64,000 bases of DNA from Paenibacillus sp. RC67 (GTDB taxonomy: Bacteria; Bacillota; Bacilli; Paenibacillales; NBRC-103111). The notes below the pieces were generated by a model. That model ran no database searches, had not been told where the DNA came from, and was given only the letters and a program-made list of their open reading frames with translations. Positions 16,757-27,300 of this stretch are shown piece by piece. Location of the stretch: positions 386,001-450,000 of the forward strand of contig NZ_CP125098.1 of assembly GCF_030020805.1 (NCBI RefSeq). The letters run 5' to 3'. The stretch's first letter is position 1; every line of letters begins with the position of its first letter. The position numbers and the translations under genes were made by a program.

Positions 16757-17024
16757 AATTGGTATAAACTCCCATTTTTAGAAACGTCTTTATCTTATCA
16801 GGACGTCTTCATGAGGAGTAAACACTAAAAACAAGTGTTCGTACAAGCAGGAGAATTTAAGTGCTCAATAGGGATGGCGAATGTGGGTGTTTTCAGAAAA
16901 CGAAAGCTCTCATTTTCTCTTGTTGGCTAATTTTTTCGCTGAAATACGAACGTAAAAGTAATAAAAAGCCCCCGAATGCAGGCAGTGAGCCGCAATGGAG
17001 ACTTTTTTTAAAATTTAAAATTAA
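16757..17024. other. Intergenic region upstream of the ABC exporter
   Basis: It holds the exporter's presumed promoter region (not identified) and, at 16966-17010, a minus-strand terminator for the CAP-domain gene: AGTCTCC pairs with GGGGGCT, followed by TTTTTATT. Confidence 0.5.
16966..17010 (-). terminator. Terminator of the CAP-domain gene
   Basis: On the minus strand AGTCTCC pairs with GGGGGCT (two G-T pairs), followed by TTTTTATT. It lies directly after the stop codon at 17025. Confidence 0.65.
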
Positions 17025-18680
17025 TTAGTATGTCAGCTTCACGGTACGCGTTGCCTCGATATAGTCTACTTTGGCTCCCAATACTTCAGCTAAAAGCCGA
17101 ACGGGTACCATCGTATTCTCACCAATCAGCTGAGCAGGCGTGTCGGTCTGCTTTAATTGCCCGTTCACTTCATAAGCATTTTGGGTTGTATACAGTGTTA
17201 CTTTCAAATTGCCCTTCGTATAGATAGCCGCGCGCTTGGAGTTGTCCCATTCTACGTCAGCACCTAGCGCTGCAGCAAGATCACGGATATACAAATACGA
17301 AAAGCCGTCTAGAATAGCAGGCTGTCTTTTCATTGGGTAGCTGACTCCGTCAACGGAATAGCTGCTGTCATCAAGTCCGAAGCTGGCCGTACGTAGAAAC
17401 GGAGCTACTGTAACGGATGTATTTTTGTATTTGGTTGAATCTTGGTGCAGCTTTGTTTTGCCGATTCCGGAGGTTGGCTCGGTGGTGAAATCCCATTCCT
17501 TATTGTCAGTGCTTGTGCTGCCGTCGCTCTTGGTTACTTGAACGCTCAGCTTCACACGGTACGTCTGGTTGGCTTGCAGCGGCTTGCTAGGCAGAAGAAT
17601 AAAGGCGTTGGTCAGCTTATCATCGTTATCTGGCGTATTCACAAGCACATCGACCTTCTGTTTATTGCTATCCGTCACTTCTGCGCTGACCAGCTTCACC
17701 TTATCGGTACCTGTGCCATAATATTGGGCCATAATAGGGTAGCCGACGGGATAGCTAGCGTTTGAGTGCAGACGCAGTGGGTCTGGATCTTCATTGCCAT
17801 TAAAGGCCATTGGGACATAGCGATCTCCCGGAACAGGAGACACGACGAGCTGGTTTGTTACAGTCGACGCATATCCGAATTCAATGATCGTATAATCGCC
17901 GACTTTTCCAACCCCAATCTCGCTTACGTTAGGATCCAGATAAGGGTTTCTATGGTAAGGCGCATCGAACAAAAGATCCATCGCCTCGTTCGTCGATCCT
18001 GATGCATAAGCCGCGTCTTCCCCAACTTTGGATGTGTAGCCGTAGTACGCAGCTCGTTCGAGCGGAGTCTCTCCGATAAATTGCTTCTTGCCCGCCTCTT
18101 GCATATGCAGGCTTTCCTGGCTATCGTTGGTTTGCTTCACTTCGTTTACATTCAAATAGCTGGCATGCGCGGTGGCGCTGGCATTCAGCCGCTCATTCAT
18201 TTTAACCGGAGGTAGTCCGTATAGAGTGCGGTAATCATTGAGAGCGTTGAAAGCCTCAAGCTGAGCCGCTCCTGCTGCCGCGAATTGACTTTGCGCATCG
18301 CTCGCAATCGTGAAGGTCCACGACTCCTCTAAAGGCTGGTAGCCTTTGAAGGTGACGGACATGCGGACGGTATAGTTGCCGGGGGTCAAATCCTTGTCCG
18401 GCGTATAGGTGAACGCTCCTTTGTCTTTATCGTAAGTGGCTGCTACAATCGTGCCGTTTACGAACATGGAATAGGCGGTAGGGAGCATGTCAGAGTCTGT
18501 TTTTAAATAAAAGGTCAATGTAGGCCGGGTAACTCCAACTGTATTCTGCGGTGCTCCTTGAAAGCCGTATTTGAACGCGAAGGCGCGATCTGCGGGCAGA
18601 GCCAGGCTGCTGCACAAGATGAGCAAGGCTAAGGCAGTTAGCATCATGTATTTGCTGAGTCTTTTTGTCATGGGAACCAA
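17025..18680 (-). CDS. Secreted CAP-domain protein with copper-amine-oxidase-like stalk domain
   Basis: A 551-residue exported protein. A signal peptide (KRLSKYMMLTALALLILCSS, cleavage near AFA) is followed by a small beta domain (35-125), a CAP/SCP-like domain (about 135-270; ALNDYRTLYGLPPVKMNERLNASATAHASYL in parts, DAPYHRNPYLDPN), another Ig-like beta region, and a C-terminal copper-amine-oxidase N-domain pair (IRDLAAALGADVEWD, VPVRLLAEVLGAKVDYIE). It probably acts at the cell wall. The start is the TTG at 18680, 7 bases after AAAGGAGG; the ATG at 18671 would be too far from it. The protein at 56614 shares the CAP architecture. Confidence 0.85.
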   Translation of the reverse strand: MVPMTKRLSKYMMLTALALLILCSSLALPADRAFAFKYGFQGAPQNTVGVTRPTLTFYLKTDSDMLPTAYSMFVNGTIVAATYDKDKGAFTYTPDKDLTPGNYTVRMSVTFKGYQPLEESWTFTIASDAQSQFAAAGAAQLEAFNALNDYRTLYGLPPVKMNERLNASATAHASYLNVNEVKQTNDSQESLHMQEAGKKQFIGETPLERAAYYGYTSKVGEDAAYASGSTNEAMDLLFDAPYHRNPYLDPNVSEIGVGKVGDYTIIEFGYASTVTNQLVVSPVPGDRYVPMAFNGNEDPDPLRLHSNASYPVGYPIMAQYYGTGTDKVKLVSAEVTDSNKQKVDVLVNTPDNDDKLTNAFILLPSKPLQANQTYRVKLSVQVTKSDGSTSTDNKEWDFTTEPTSGIGKTKLHQDSTKYKNTSVTVAPFLRTASFGLDDSSYSVDGVSYPMKRQPAILDGFSYLYIRDLAAALGADVEWDNSKRAAIYTKGNLKVTLYTTQNAYEVNGQLKQTDTPAQLIGENTMVPVRLLAEVLGAKVDYIEATRTVKLTY

Positions 18681-18695
18681 TGGAATGCCTCCTTT

Positions 18696-19046
18696 AATCT
18701 GTTATGCTGAAATCAAACTTCTGCTTAAATGAATTTCGGCAGTCAGGCGCCAATCCCTTTAATAAAATGTTTCCAGCTGCTTGTCCAACAGGGGATCGAA
18801 GCCTCATAAGTATTAACGAGGCAACCGCAAATAAGTTACGTGAATCATAAAGAATATAAGTTTTTATACGCGGTATGAACACAAAAAAGCTGCAACGGTA
18901 AGCAATAGATTGAGTAAGGGACAGCCTTATTAGCTTGAATGGCCTTTGCCAATACGTTGTTTTGGAGCACAAGCTGAAATGATCTATAATAAGAAAAAAT
19001 ATGGGATGACAGACAGTCGGCTTCGGAAGGGGGATCAGCACTCAAT
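18696..19046. other. Intergenic region between divergent CAP-domain and two-component genes
   Basis: It must hold both promoters. I see a good ribosome binding site (GGAAGGGGG near 19025-19033) for the response regulator but no hexamer pair I would defend, and no RNA element. Confidence 0.3.
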
Positions 19047-19736
19047 ATGAGCTTCAAAGTAATTGTAGCGGATGATGAGCAGGCGATAGCCCATGCTGTC
19101 GCTTATGCGTTGAAACGGGAGGGCTTCGAGGTGGAAACGGCCTATGATGGAGAAGAGGCGCTTCGTAAGACGGAAGCCTTTCAACCGCAGGTGCTCGTGT
19201 TGGACGTCATGATGCCCAAACTGAGCGGGTTCGATATATGCCGGAAGCTGGGGAGCAGGACAGATATCGGTATTTTGCTGCTGACCGTGAAAGATGATAT
19301 CGTGGACAAAATTGTAGGGCTCGAGCTCGGGGCCGATGACTATATGACCAAGCCGTTCGATCTAAGGGAGCTGGTAGCTCGGGTCAAGGCTTTATGCAGG
19401 CGGGTAGACAAGAAAGGGGAGAGCCAGCCCGGTACTCTAATCGCCATCGGGAGCTTGAAGCTGCAGTTGGAGCAGCGGACCGTGAGCGTCGGAGGGAAGG
19501 AGCTCATTCTGACCCCGAAGGAATTCGATTTGCTGGCACTGCTGCTTATCCATCTGAAGCGTGTGTTTACTAGAGAGGAATTGCTGGAGCAAGTATGGGG
19601 AATGGACTACGCGGGAGGAACGCGTACGGTGGACATTCATATTCAAAGGCTGAGATCAAAGCTCGGTCCGGACCAGCAGCAGCTGCTCCAAACGGTGTAT
19701 GGCGTCGGATACAAGGCGGCGGGTGACAGCTCGTGA
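19047..19736 (+). CDS. OmpR/PhoB family response regulator
   Basis: A 229-residue regulator. The receiver domain has the acidic pair (ADDEQA), phospho-acceptor Asp (VLVLDVMMPK, about residue 53), Thr/Ser (LLLTVKDD) and Lys (YMTKPF). A C-terminal winged-helix domain (about 130-225) has TPKEFDLLALL and RTVDIHIQRLRSKLG. Its stop overlaps the kinase start by 4 bases. Targets are unknown; the two lipoprotein genes downstream suggest envelope sensing. Confidence 0.93.
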   Translation: MSFKVIVADDEQAIAHAVAYALKREGFEVETAYDGEEALRKTEAFQPQVLVLDVMMPKLSGFDICRKLGSRTDIGILLLTVKDDIVDKIVGLELGADDYMTKPFDLRELVARVKALCRRVDKKGESQPGTLIAIGSLKLQLEQRTVSVGGKELILTPKEFDLLALLLIHLKRVFTREELLEQVWGMDYAGGTRTVDIHIQRLRSKLGPDQQQLLQTVYGVGYKAAGDSS

Positions 19737-21196
19737 TTCGAGTGAGTTTGAAATGGAAGTTTATCGGCTTTGTTGCCGGTTTATTAGTATTTACGATCGC
19801 TATATTATCGATGCTTGTGCTCAAAGGGGTATCGGACGATCAACGCAGGCAGACGGAAAGCTCCTTGGAGCAGCAGACAGGGACGGCTAATCTTCATATT
19901 CGCCAGCAATTCGTTACAGGCGCACGCCTGGAGCCAAAATCCTTCATGCAGCTGCAGGGCCAGAAGCTGGCTGTTGAGCTTGGGTCCATAAGTGGTATGA
20001 GGGTCATTCTGTATGATTCGGACGGCATGGCAGTAGGCGATTCGCTGCCTATGGCTGCGAAGACGGATGTCTCGGACGCACTTCAACCTGCTCTGCAGAA
20101 CAAGATTGCTTATATAACCGAAGGCGATACGTTGCAATATTTGGCTCCTTTGCAAGGGCCGGACGGACAAATCGGAGTCATTCAATATGAAGCTTCCTTA
20201 CTAGCTCAGCGTGCTTTCTATCGAAACATTCTGAGTTTGTTTGTATTTGGAGGGCTGATCGTTCTCGTTATCAGCTTCGTGCTCGGAGGATACTATATGA
20301 GCCGTCAAGCGAACGCCGTTGGTCAGCTGAAGAAAGCGGCAGACCGAATTCGCGAAGGCGAGCGGCTAGCTGAGCCTGTTTTGAAGCGGAAGGATGAGCT
20401 CGGCGATTTAAGCTTGGGCATATTCGAAATGAGCGAGGCGATTCAATCGAACCTGCAGGCTTTAGAGGGGGAGCAGGCTAAGATGCGTCAAGCGCTGCGG
20501 AAGCTTCAAGAACTGGAACAGCAGCAGAAGCATTTTATCAACAACATTAGCCATGAATTTAAAACACCCTTAACCTCTATCAAAGCCTATACCGATCTGC
20601 TGGACATGTATGAAGACGATCCTACGCTCCTTCGCGATGCGAGGGAGGCCATATCAAGAGAGTCGGGCCGATTATACGATTTGGTGGAAAAGGTGTTAAA
20701 GCTGGCCGCGCTGGAAAAATATGAATTCGAGCATCAGCCCGGGCCAGTGGAACTGGCAGCACTGTTGGATGATATTAGCGACCGAATGAAAGGGAAGGCC
20801 GATAAATTTGGCGTCTCGATCTTCAAGCAGCTGGAGCCTGTTATTATTTGGGCGGATCGGGAGAGCGTTATTCATATTGCGATAAACCTTTTAGATAACG
20901 CCATTAAATATAACGTGGAAAACGGGTCTGTCACTGTAAAATGCCATGTTGTTGGCGAGCGGGCGGAGGTCGTGTTTGAAGATACGGGGGTAGGTATTCC
21001 GGTGGAAGGCAGGGATCAATTATTCGAGCCCTTCTATACTCTTAACAAGGACCGGGCGAGACAATCAGGCGGCAGCGGACTGGGATTGGCTCTGGTTAAG
21101 CAGCTTGTCGAGAAGCAGGCGGGGACGATCCGCATCGAGGGTTCTGAGGGACAAGGTACTATGGTTACCGTTACATTTCCTATATATCTGCCGTGA
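19733..21196 (+). CDS. Membrane sensor histidine kinase
   Basis: A 487-residue kinase starting at a GTG that overlaps the regulator stop. Two membrane helices (about 7-27 and 164-187) flank an extracytoplasmic sensor of about 135 residues. A HAMP domain, the H box FINNISHEFKTPLTSIKAY, the N box (INLLDNAIKYN), G1 (EDTGVGIP) and G2 (GGSGLGLALVKQL) follow. It is an orthodox class I kinase paired with the OmpR-type regulator. The signal is unknown. Confidence 0.93.
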   Translation: MIRVSLKWKFIGFVAGLLVFTIAILSMLVLKGVSDDQRRQTESSLEQQTGTANLHIRQQFVTGARLEPKSFMQLQGQKLAVELGSISGMRVILYDSDGMAVGDSLPMAAKTDVSDALQPALQNKIAYITEGDTLQYLAPLQGPDGQIGVIQYEASLLAQRAFYRNILSLFVFGGLIVLVISFVLGGYYMSRQANAVGQLKKAADRIREGERLAEPVLKRKDELGDLSLGIFEMSEAIQSNLQALEGEQAKMRQALRKLQELEQQQKHFINNISHEFKTPLTSIKAYTDLLDMYEDDPTLLRDAREAISRESGRLYDLVEKVLKLAALEKYEFEHQPGPVELAALLDDISDRMKGKADKFGVSIFKQLEPVIIWADRESVIHIAINLLDNAIKYNVENGSVTVKCHVVGERAEVVFEDTGVGIPVEGRDQLFEPFYTLNKDRARQSGGSGLGLALVKQLVEKQAGTIRIEGSEGQGTMVTVTFPIYLP

Positions 21197-21280
21197 ATAA
21201 GTTTACAAGTTCGAAACAAGTTGAAATGCTCCGGATAACATTGGGGTCTATACTCGGTATAAGCTCTTCGGAAAGGAGGA

Positions 21281-22375
21281 ATGAATCTGAGGCAGAGGGG
21301 AACAGCAACTGGGATACGGAAAGCAGTTCACGCCGCGTTAATAGCGACACTTGGACTATTCGCAGCAGGGTGTGACGGAAATCAAGGAAGAGCGATTACG
21401 ATAATTGATGCACCATCACAAGGCACAGCGGATGAGATTGCGTTAGTACGAGTGGATCGACTCGAGGGTCTGTACGCGTATGATTGGCTAACGGATCAGG
21501 AGCTGCTGGGCGCGGAGAGGACGCTTTCGAATGTGACGCTTACTATACGCAAACTGGAGACTGGAGAGACTTTGCCTACAGACATTCCAGCCAGCTCCGA
21601 GGTGCATATTTCTCCGGATCGTCAGCATGCTGTGGTTCTGATAAAGAACAGAGGTAAGGCAGAGATGCTGGTATTGAGTGGCGGAACGTCAGTGTCTAAT
21701 GGACCATCCATGGTTGTCGGTGACGAAGTTTTATCTTATTTTATTAGTCAATCACGTGGTTCCTGGAAAGATAACAGCACCTATATCGTACCTGTAGTAA
21801 ATCCGCAAAGAGAGTATGGTTTGGCATTGCTCACGACTGACGGTGGAATCACTTATTTGACCGTACCAGGATCCAAAGACCTGATTCAAAAGGTTGAGAG
21901 TAGAAACAATACCTTGTATATATTGAACGCATCCAAACAGCTGCTGAAGTTTGATCTGGGAAGCAAGCAGTCCACGGTGCTGTATGAGCGCATTGCCGCT
22001 TTCTCCCTATCGCCAGACGGGGGGCAGTTAGCTGTCGTAGTAGGTACCGCTGTCGATGAGGAATCGTTGAAGATAATCAATACTGTGGATGCGACCTCAA
22101 GCGCCTTCGTGGCCAAAGGGAGGCTCCTCAGACAACCCTCCTGGTCTCCGGACGGCAGCAAGCTGGCATTTGCTATTTTCAATCTCAATCAAGGGATTTC
22201 GGGATTATACGTGATGAATGCCAAGACAGGCCGAATGGCGCCTATCGCTGCTGAGCAGAACCCGGAAGCTCCTATCCTTTGGAGCCCGTCGGGCCGTCAG
22301 CTGATGGTTAGTGAGGACAGTGGCTACGATCTGAGCCGACAGTCGACAACAACCTTGTACCAATTAAAACAATAA
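21281..22375 (+). CDS. Lipoprotein with beta-propeller (WD40/TolB-like) repeats
   Basis: A 364-residue lipoprotein: basic N-terminus, hydrophobic stretch and lipobox FAAGC, then propeller-type repeats such as ISPDRQHAVVLI, LSPDGGQLAVVV, WSPDGSKLAFAI and WSPSGRQLMVSE. It sits outside the membrane and is encoded directly after the kinase, so it may modulate signal sensing (inference). The start is odd: AAAGGAGG is only one base from the ATG at 21281, while a CTG at 21287 has ideal spacing, so the true start may be the CTG. Confidence 0.75.
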   Translation: MNLRQRGTATGIRKAVHAALIATLGLFAAGCDGNQGRAITIIDAPSQGTADEIALVRVDRLEGLYAYDWLTDQELLGAERTLSNVTLTIRKLETGETLPTDIPASSEVHISPDRQHAVVLIKNRGKAEMLVLSGGTSVSNGPSMVVGDEVLSYFISQSRGSWKDNSTYIVPVVNPQREYGLALLTTDGGITYLTVPGSKDLIQKVESRNNTLYILNASKQLLKFDLGSKQSTVLYERIAAFSLSPDGGQLAVVVGTAVDEESLKIINTVDATSSAFVAKGRLLRQPSWSPDGSKLAFAIFNLNQGISGLYVMNAKTGRMAPIAAEQNPEAPILWSPSGRQLMVSEDSGYDLSRQSTTTLYQLKQ

Positions 22376-22399
22376 GGATATAGACGGAGTGAAAAAGAT

Positions 22400-23407
22400 A
22401 TGAAACCTATTGGGAGAATTACAGTTTCGAGCCTGCTTGCCATCGCCTTGCTTGCTGGTTGCAGCAATAACGGCAAGCAGTTGACCGTGAAGAATCCGCC
22501 GGAATCTTCTCCATCTCCACAGCCTACGGTGACGACTCAGCCGACTGAAAATAAAAAAGAAGATCTGCTGAAGCAAATGCAAATCGCAGCATCTCAAGCT
22601 AAAGAGCCCCGCGAGCTCATCTCTTTTATGGATACGAACGTTAGCAAGGTCGATGCCCCGACGGCAGATAAAATGTTCATTATGCTGGAGCAGTATAATG
22701 AGCGTCAGCTTCCCGCTATCAATGCCAATCTCAAGCAGCTGATGGCTCAGCCAGGCACTGCCGAAAAGATGTATGCCCTGTCGTACCCGTTTGATTTCAA
22801 TCAAATCAAGGACGATGATAATCTGAAGCAATGGCTGCAAAACCAAGCCGCAGGCAAACTAGCTCTCGATAATGGCCACGAAGGCGACTTTGCTTGGAAG
22901 ATCGATTATGCAGCTTTGCAAAAAGCGTATGCGTCTCGTTTGTCTGAGGAGATGAAGCACTATCTCTCCATTCGAGTTATGGAAGACCAGAAGCCGTTCG
23001 CCAATGACGGGGGATTAAAAATATCCCGTAAAGAGCTAGGCGATCGTATGTTGAACGTAGAGCAATATTTGACGAAATATCCAAGCGGTCAAAAGAAAGC
23101 CGAGATGAAGGCACAATACGCCAATTATATGGCAGAATATATTCATGGTTACCGGTATGAGGCAATAGATGAGAAGACGATGAAGCTGATGCCGGAAGTG
23201 AAGCTAAGCTATGAGCAGCTGGTGAAGCTGCATCCGGACACCAAGACTGCGCAGATTGTTAAAGCATATTTAGAAGAGATCAATAAGAACAAGGATGTTA
23301 TCTATAATAAAGGCAAAAAAGGAGAAAGCATCATCGGTGATCCGCTAGCGAATATCAACGCGTTTTGGGAAGGTTTGAACGGGAAGATTGATTCTTTGTT
23401 TAAGTAG
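22400..23407 (+). CDS. Hypothetical lipoprotein
   Basis: A 335-residue lipoprotein with signal peptide and lipobox LLAGC, a Pro/Ser/Thr-rich linker (about 30-50) and a helical, charged body. Segments such as NVEQYLTKYPSGQKKAEMKAQYANYM resemble outer-surface helical lipoproteins, but I recognise no family. It is the last gene of the two-component operon, 24 bases after the propeller lipoprotein, and a terminator follows. Confidence 0.75.
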   Translation: MKPIGRITVSSLLAIALLAGCSNNGKQLTVKNPPESSPSPQPTVTTQPTENKKEDLLKQMQIAASQAKEPRELISFMDTNVSKVDAPTADKMFIMLEQYNERQLPAINANLKQLMAQPGTAEKMYALSYPFDFNQIKDDDNLKQWLQNQAAGKLALDNGHEGDFAWKIDYAALQKAYASRLSEEMKHYLSIRVMEDQKPFANDGGLKISRKELGDRMLNVEQYLTKYPSGQKKAEMKAQYANYMAEYIHGYRYEAIDEKTMKLMPEVKLSYEQLVKLHPDTKTAQIVKAYLEEINKNKDVIYNKGKKGESIIGDPLANINAFWEGLNGKIDSLFK

Positions 23408-23434
23408 AAGGGGGGAATTTAAAGGCGTTTTATC

Positions 23435-23477
23435 AGAGTATACTTCTGCCGTAGCAGGCAGAAGTATGCTCTTTTTT
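23435..23477 (+). terminator. Intrinsic terminator of the two-component operon
   Basis: A long stem pairs AGAGTATACTTCTGC with GCAGAAGTATGCTCT, followed by six T. Confidence 0.92.
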
Positions 23478-23634
23478 GCTTTACTCAACACAGTGCCGCG
23501 CAGCCGAGAACGCTTGCTGCTGTGGGGATATGCAAATTTCGCATATCTCTGTAAAGAAACGGCTTATGTACAATCGATCCGATTATTGATTAAACTTGAT
23601 TATTATTTATAGAGATTAAACAGGGGGAACGGCG

Positions 23635-24306
23635 ATGGATTCAGAAAAGCAGATGATCTATTTTAATCCCCTCGCTTCGGAGAAAGATGTAAGCGGTTTT
23701 CGTTTGGAGGGAGAGGCGTCCGTATCGTTCCCGAACGGTGCCATGCGAATGGAAAATAAGCTGGACCCTGCGGAAGGGCAAGCCTCCAATTTCGTGTTCT
23801 GGTGTCCGCTGCACTTTCCTTCGGACATCAGGGTCACTTGGGATTTTCGACCGGTGAGAGAACCCGGGCTGTGTATGTTGTTTTTTGCTGCAACCGGCCG
23901 TCAGGGCGAGGATTTGTTCGCACCGCATTTGGCCAGCAGGACAGGTCAATATGAGCATTATCATAGCGGAGACATCAATGCGCTGCATGTTTCTTACTTT
24001 CGCCGACGATATCCGGAGGAGCGGGCTTTTCACACATGCAACCTGCGAAAAAGCTATGGAGCTCACCTTGTTTGCCAGGGCGCCGATCCGATACCGGATG
24101 TGGAGGATGCACAGGGCACCTACCATATGGAGCTCACGAAACACGGAGCGCAAATTTCTTTTGCAGTCAATGATCTAACGGTATTTCGTTGGACGGATGA
24201 CGGAAAAACCTACGGTCCCTTATTGGGCGGAGGGAAGATCGGTTTCCGACAGATGGCGCCGTTGATAGGGGAATATGCGAATTTATCCGTATATACGCTG
24301 GAATAA
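23635..24306 (+). CDS. yesU: YesU-like DUF1961 protein
   Basis: A 223-residue protein strongly resembling Bacillus subtilis YesU: DPAEGQASNFVFWCPLHFP, VREPGLCMLFFAA, HYHSGDINALHVSYFRRRYP, FHTCNLRKSYGAHLVCQGAD and GGKIGFRQMAPLIGEY. The fold is a concanavalin-like beta sandwich. YesU is encoded in a pectin-derived sugar locus, but its reaction is not established. There is no signal peptide, so it is cytoplasmic. It lies 43 bases before the PL8 lyase, so it probably acts on the same sugar polymer fragments. Confidence 0.85.
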   Translation: MDSEKQMIYFNPLASEKDVSGFRLEGEASVSFPNGAMRMENKLDPAEGQASNFVFWCPLHFPSDIRVTWDFRPVREPGLCMLFFAATGRQGEDLFAPHLASRTGQYEHYHSGDINALHVSYFRRRYPEERAFHTCNLRKSYGAHLVCQGADPIPDVEDAQGTYHMELTKHGAQISFAVNDLTVFRWTDDGKTYGPLLGGGKIGFRQMAPLIGEYANLSVYTLE

Positions 24307-24349
24307 ACAATAGCTCGACAATGAGCAGGGTCGATAAAGGAGATGGGTG

Positions 24350-27300
24350 ATGATGATTTTCAGCTTTGAGGATGGAATTCCCGAATGCATTGAGTCCGAT
24401 GAGCAGTCTCAACTTGCGATCAGCAGCCAGAGATATAAAGATGGTGCACATAGCTTGCAGTGGGACTATTCGGAACGAGCTTTTTTGAAAATAACTGGGC
24501 ATATTGGTTATCGTCCGTTTCAGGAAGGCGCGAAGAGTCAAGCTCGCGATTCTTTCGCCGTATGGATATACAATCCTCGTCCGATTCAGGATAAGCTCAC
24601 TTTCCAGTTTGGACGCAATGATGGAGAACAGGTGGATTGTGGCTTCGATTTCCGACTTAATTTTCAGGGCTGGCGTACGGCTTGGGTTGCTTTTGACAGA
24701 GATATGGAGGGCACGCCCCATCCGGAGATGGACTGCCTGATCATTCGAGGACCGAAGAACGCGGGGGCGGGTACGCTATATATGGATCAGATGCTGCTCT
24801 GTACACCCATCGATCCGAGGTTCCATACTCGAGATGTTCAAGCACCGTTCGTCAATCTTCGTGCGGATGCCGCCGCGAACGCTCACTGGCTAAGTTTATA
24901 CGCATTTAAGCAGCTGGAGCGTAAGCTGCCCATTCCAGATGATATAGAACCGGATCAGGTGGAGAACCATCGACGGATGGATGAACGGTTCGAAGCCTAC
25001 TTTTTAAAGAAGCGTTCCGTTACTGCAGAAGATATGCAGCGAATAGAGCGCAAATTTGTCTCTTTCGAGATCTCATTTAAAGGGGATACGATCTCGGGGC
25101 GTCCGGTGGAGCTGCCGTTCTTTGATCATTTTCCGGGTGCTGATAAAGATCGGCTGAAGGCGCTTGCAAATAGCGTACAGCTGCAGGAATACACGAGGCT
25201 GATGATGGATATTGCAGTCTGCTATCGTTCCACAGATCAAATGGAATGGAAGCAGCAATTAAAAGCGATGTTCATTGATCTAATCGATTATTTGGAAGAC
25301 CAGGGGTGGGCGTATGGCAGCTCACAGGGAACGGTTCACCATTTTGGCTATAACTTTCGCAATTATTACCCGGCAGCTTTTTTGATGAGGGATGTCCTAA
25401 GACAGGAAGAACGGATTGATCGGACTCAGCGCACGATGTACTGGTTCAGCGGAGCGGGGCGCATTCATACTCCGTTAGAAGAGGTGGAGGGGAATGTCGA
25501 CATCTTCAACACGACCCTGCATGGGATGTTTGCCAGTTTGCTTATGTTGGACGAAACGCCTTATAAGGTACGCGAGCTGACAGCGTTCAAGCTCTGGTTG
25601 AGTCAGTCGCTGCTCCCGGCCCGAGGTCTGCGTGCCGCCTATAAAGTGGATGGCTCCGCATACCACCACGTTAATCATTACCCTGCTTATGCTGTTGGAG
25701 GTTTTCTCGGTGTCACACCAGTTATGTACTTTACCAGTGGTACGGATTACCGGATTACACAGGAGGCTCATGAGACGGTTCGCAAAGCGCTCCTTGCTAT
25801 GCGGCTTTACTCGAACAAGTACGAATGGCTGGTTAGTCTGTCGGCGCGTCATCCAACGGGCAAGTGGGCATTAGAGCTCGAACCATTCGAGTATATGGCG
25901 TTATCGGGTACGCCGGACGGGACGCAGGAAATCGATGAGGAGGTTGCTGCCGCGTATTTACGCCTTCTAATGCCAGGACATCAAACGGTAACAGGGGAAC
26001 GCCTAGAGACGTTAGGCATAGCACCGGAGATAGATCCGAACGGCCACTGGACGATGAATTACGCCGCTCTGGCTATCCATCGCAGAAGCTCCTGGTTAGC
26101 GGGAGTTAGGGGGCACAGCCGCTACTTGTGGGCGAATGAGACCTATGTGAGCGCGAATCTGTACGGCAGATATATTTCACATGGACATTTGCAAATTATG
26201 AGTCAGGGTGACCCGATTAATAACGAGGACAGCGGCTACCATCATGATGGCTGGGACTGGAACCGTTGGCCGGGGACGACGACCATCCATAAGCCAATCT
26301 CTGAGCTGCGATCGGATGTGCGCAACGTGGACACCTTCAGTGGATTTGAAGAGATGCTCATTTCAGATGAAACGTATGCCGGCGGGCTGCATCTCGAAGG
26401 GAGTAACGGCATGTTCGCCATGAAGCTGCACGAGAATCCGAAATATGAGGGTACGCATCGAGCGAGAAAATCGTTCTTTTTCTTCGACAATCGAATTATA
26501 TGCCTGGGGAGCGACATTGAAAACGAAAATACGGCGTATTCGACCCAAACCACTTTATTTCAAAACCATCTTGTCGATACCAGCGATCCGATCTATTGGA
26601 ATTCCGAGGAGGCTATCCGTGCCTTTCCTTACTCTCGGGATTTGGAATTAGACAACTCGGTATGGATGTTGGATAATAAGGGCAACGGGTTCTATATACC
26701 GACAGGACAAACCATCATGCTGTCGAAAAAAGTCCAATATTCGAAGCACCAGGCGACTGATGCTGATACGGCAGGGAATTTTACCGCCGCGTGGCTGGAC
26801 CATGGAGCAGCACCTAAGGGAAGAGGATACGAATATACGATGGTTGTGCAGACAGATTCTTCCAGAATGGAGCAATTTCACGATGCTATGCTCACACCCG
26901 AAAAGGCGGCATACACTGTACTGCGCAAAGACCGTTCCGCGCATGTGGTCTATGATCGGGCAAGCCAAACAACAGCATATGCTCTGTTCGAGGCGGATGA
27001 AAGCGTAAACATTGGACATGTAACTGCAGTGGATACTCCTTGCATGGTGATGATCCGAGAAGAGGACGATCAGTTGATTCTTAGCGCTGTAGATCCTGAT
27101 CTGCGTCTGTACGAGGGTGTCGAACCGGATCAATATGATGAGCACGGCCAGCAGGTGGAAGTAAGCCTTTATTCAAGATCATGGGTTCATGCGGAAAGCA
27201 TCAGGCATATCCTGCGGATTAAGCTAAAAGGATGCTGGACTAGGCCAGAAGAGGATAACTACATTCGTGTCGTCGAGTGCGGTACCGAGAGCACGCTGAT

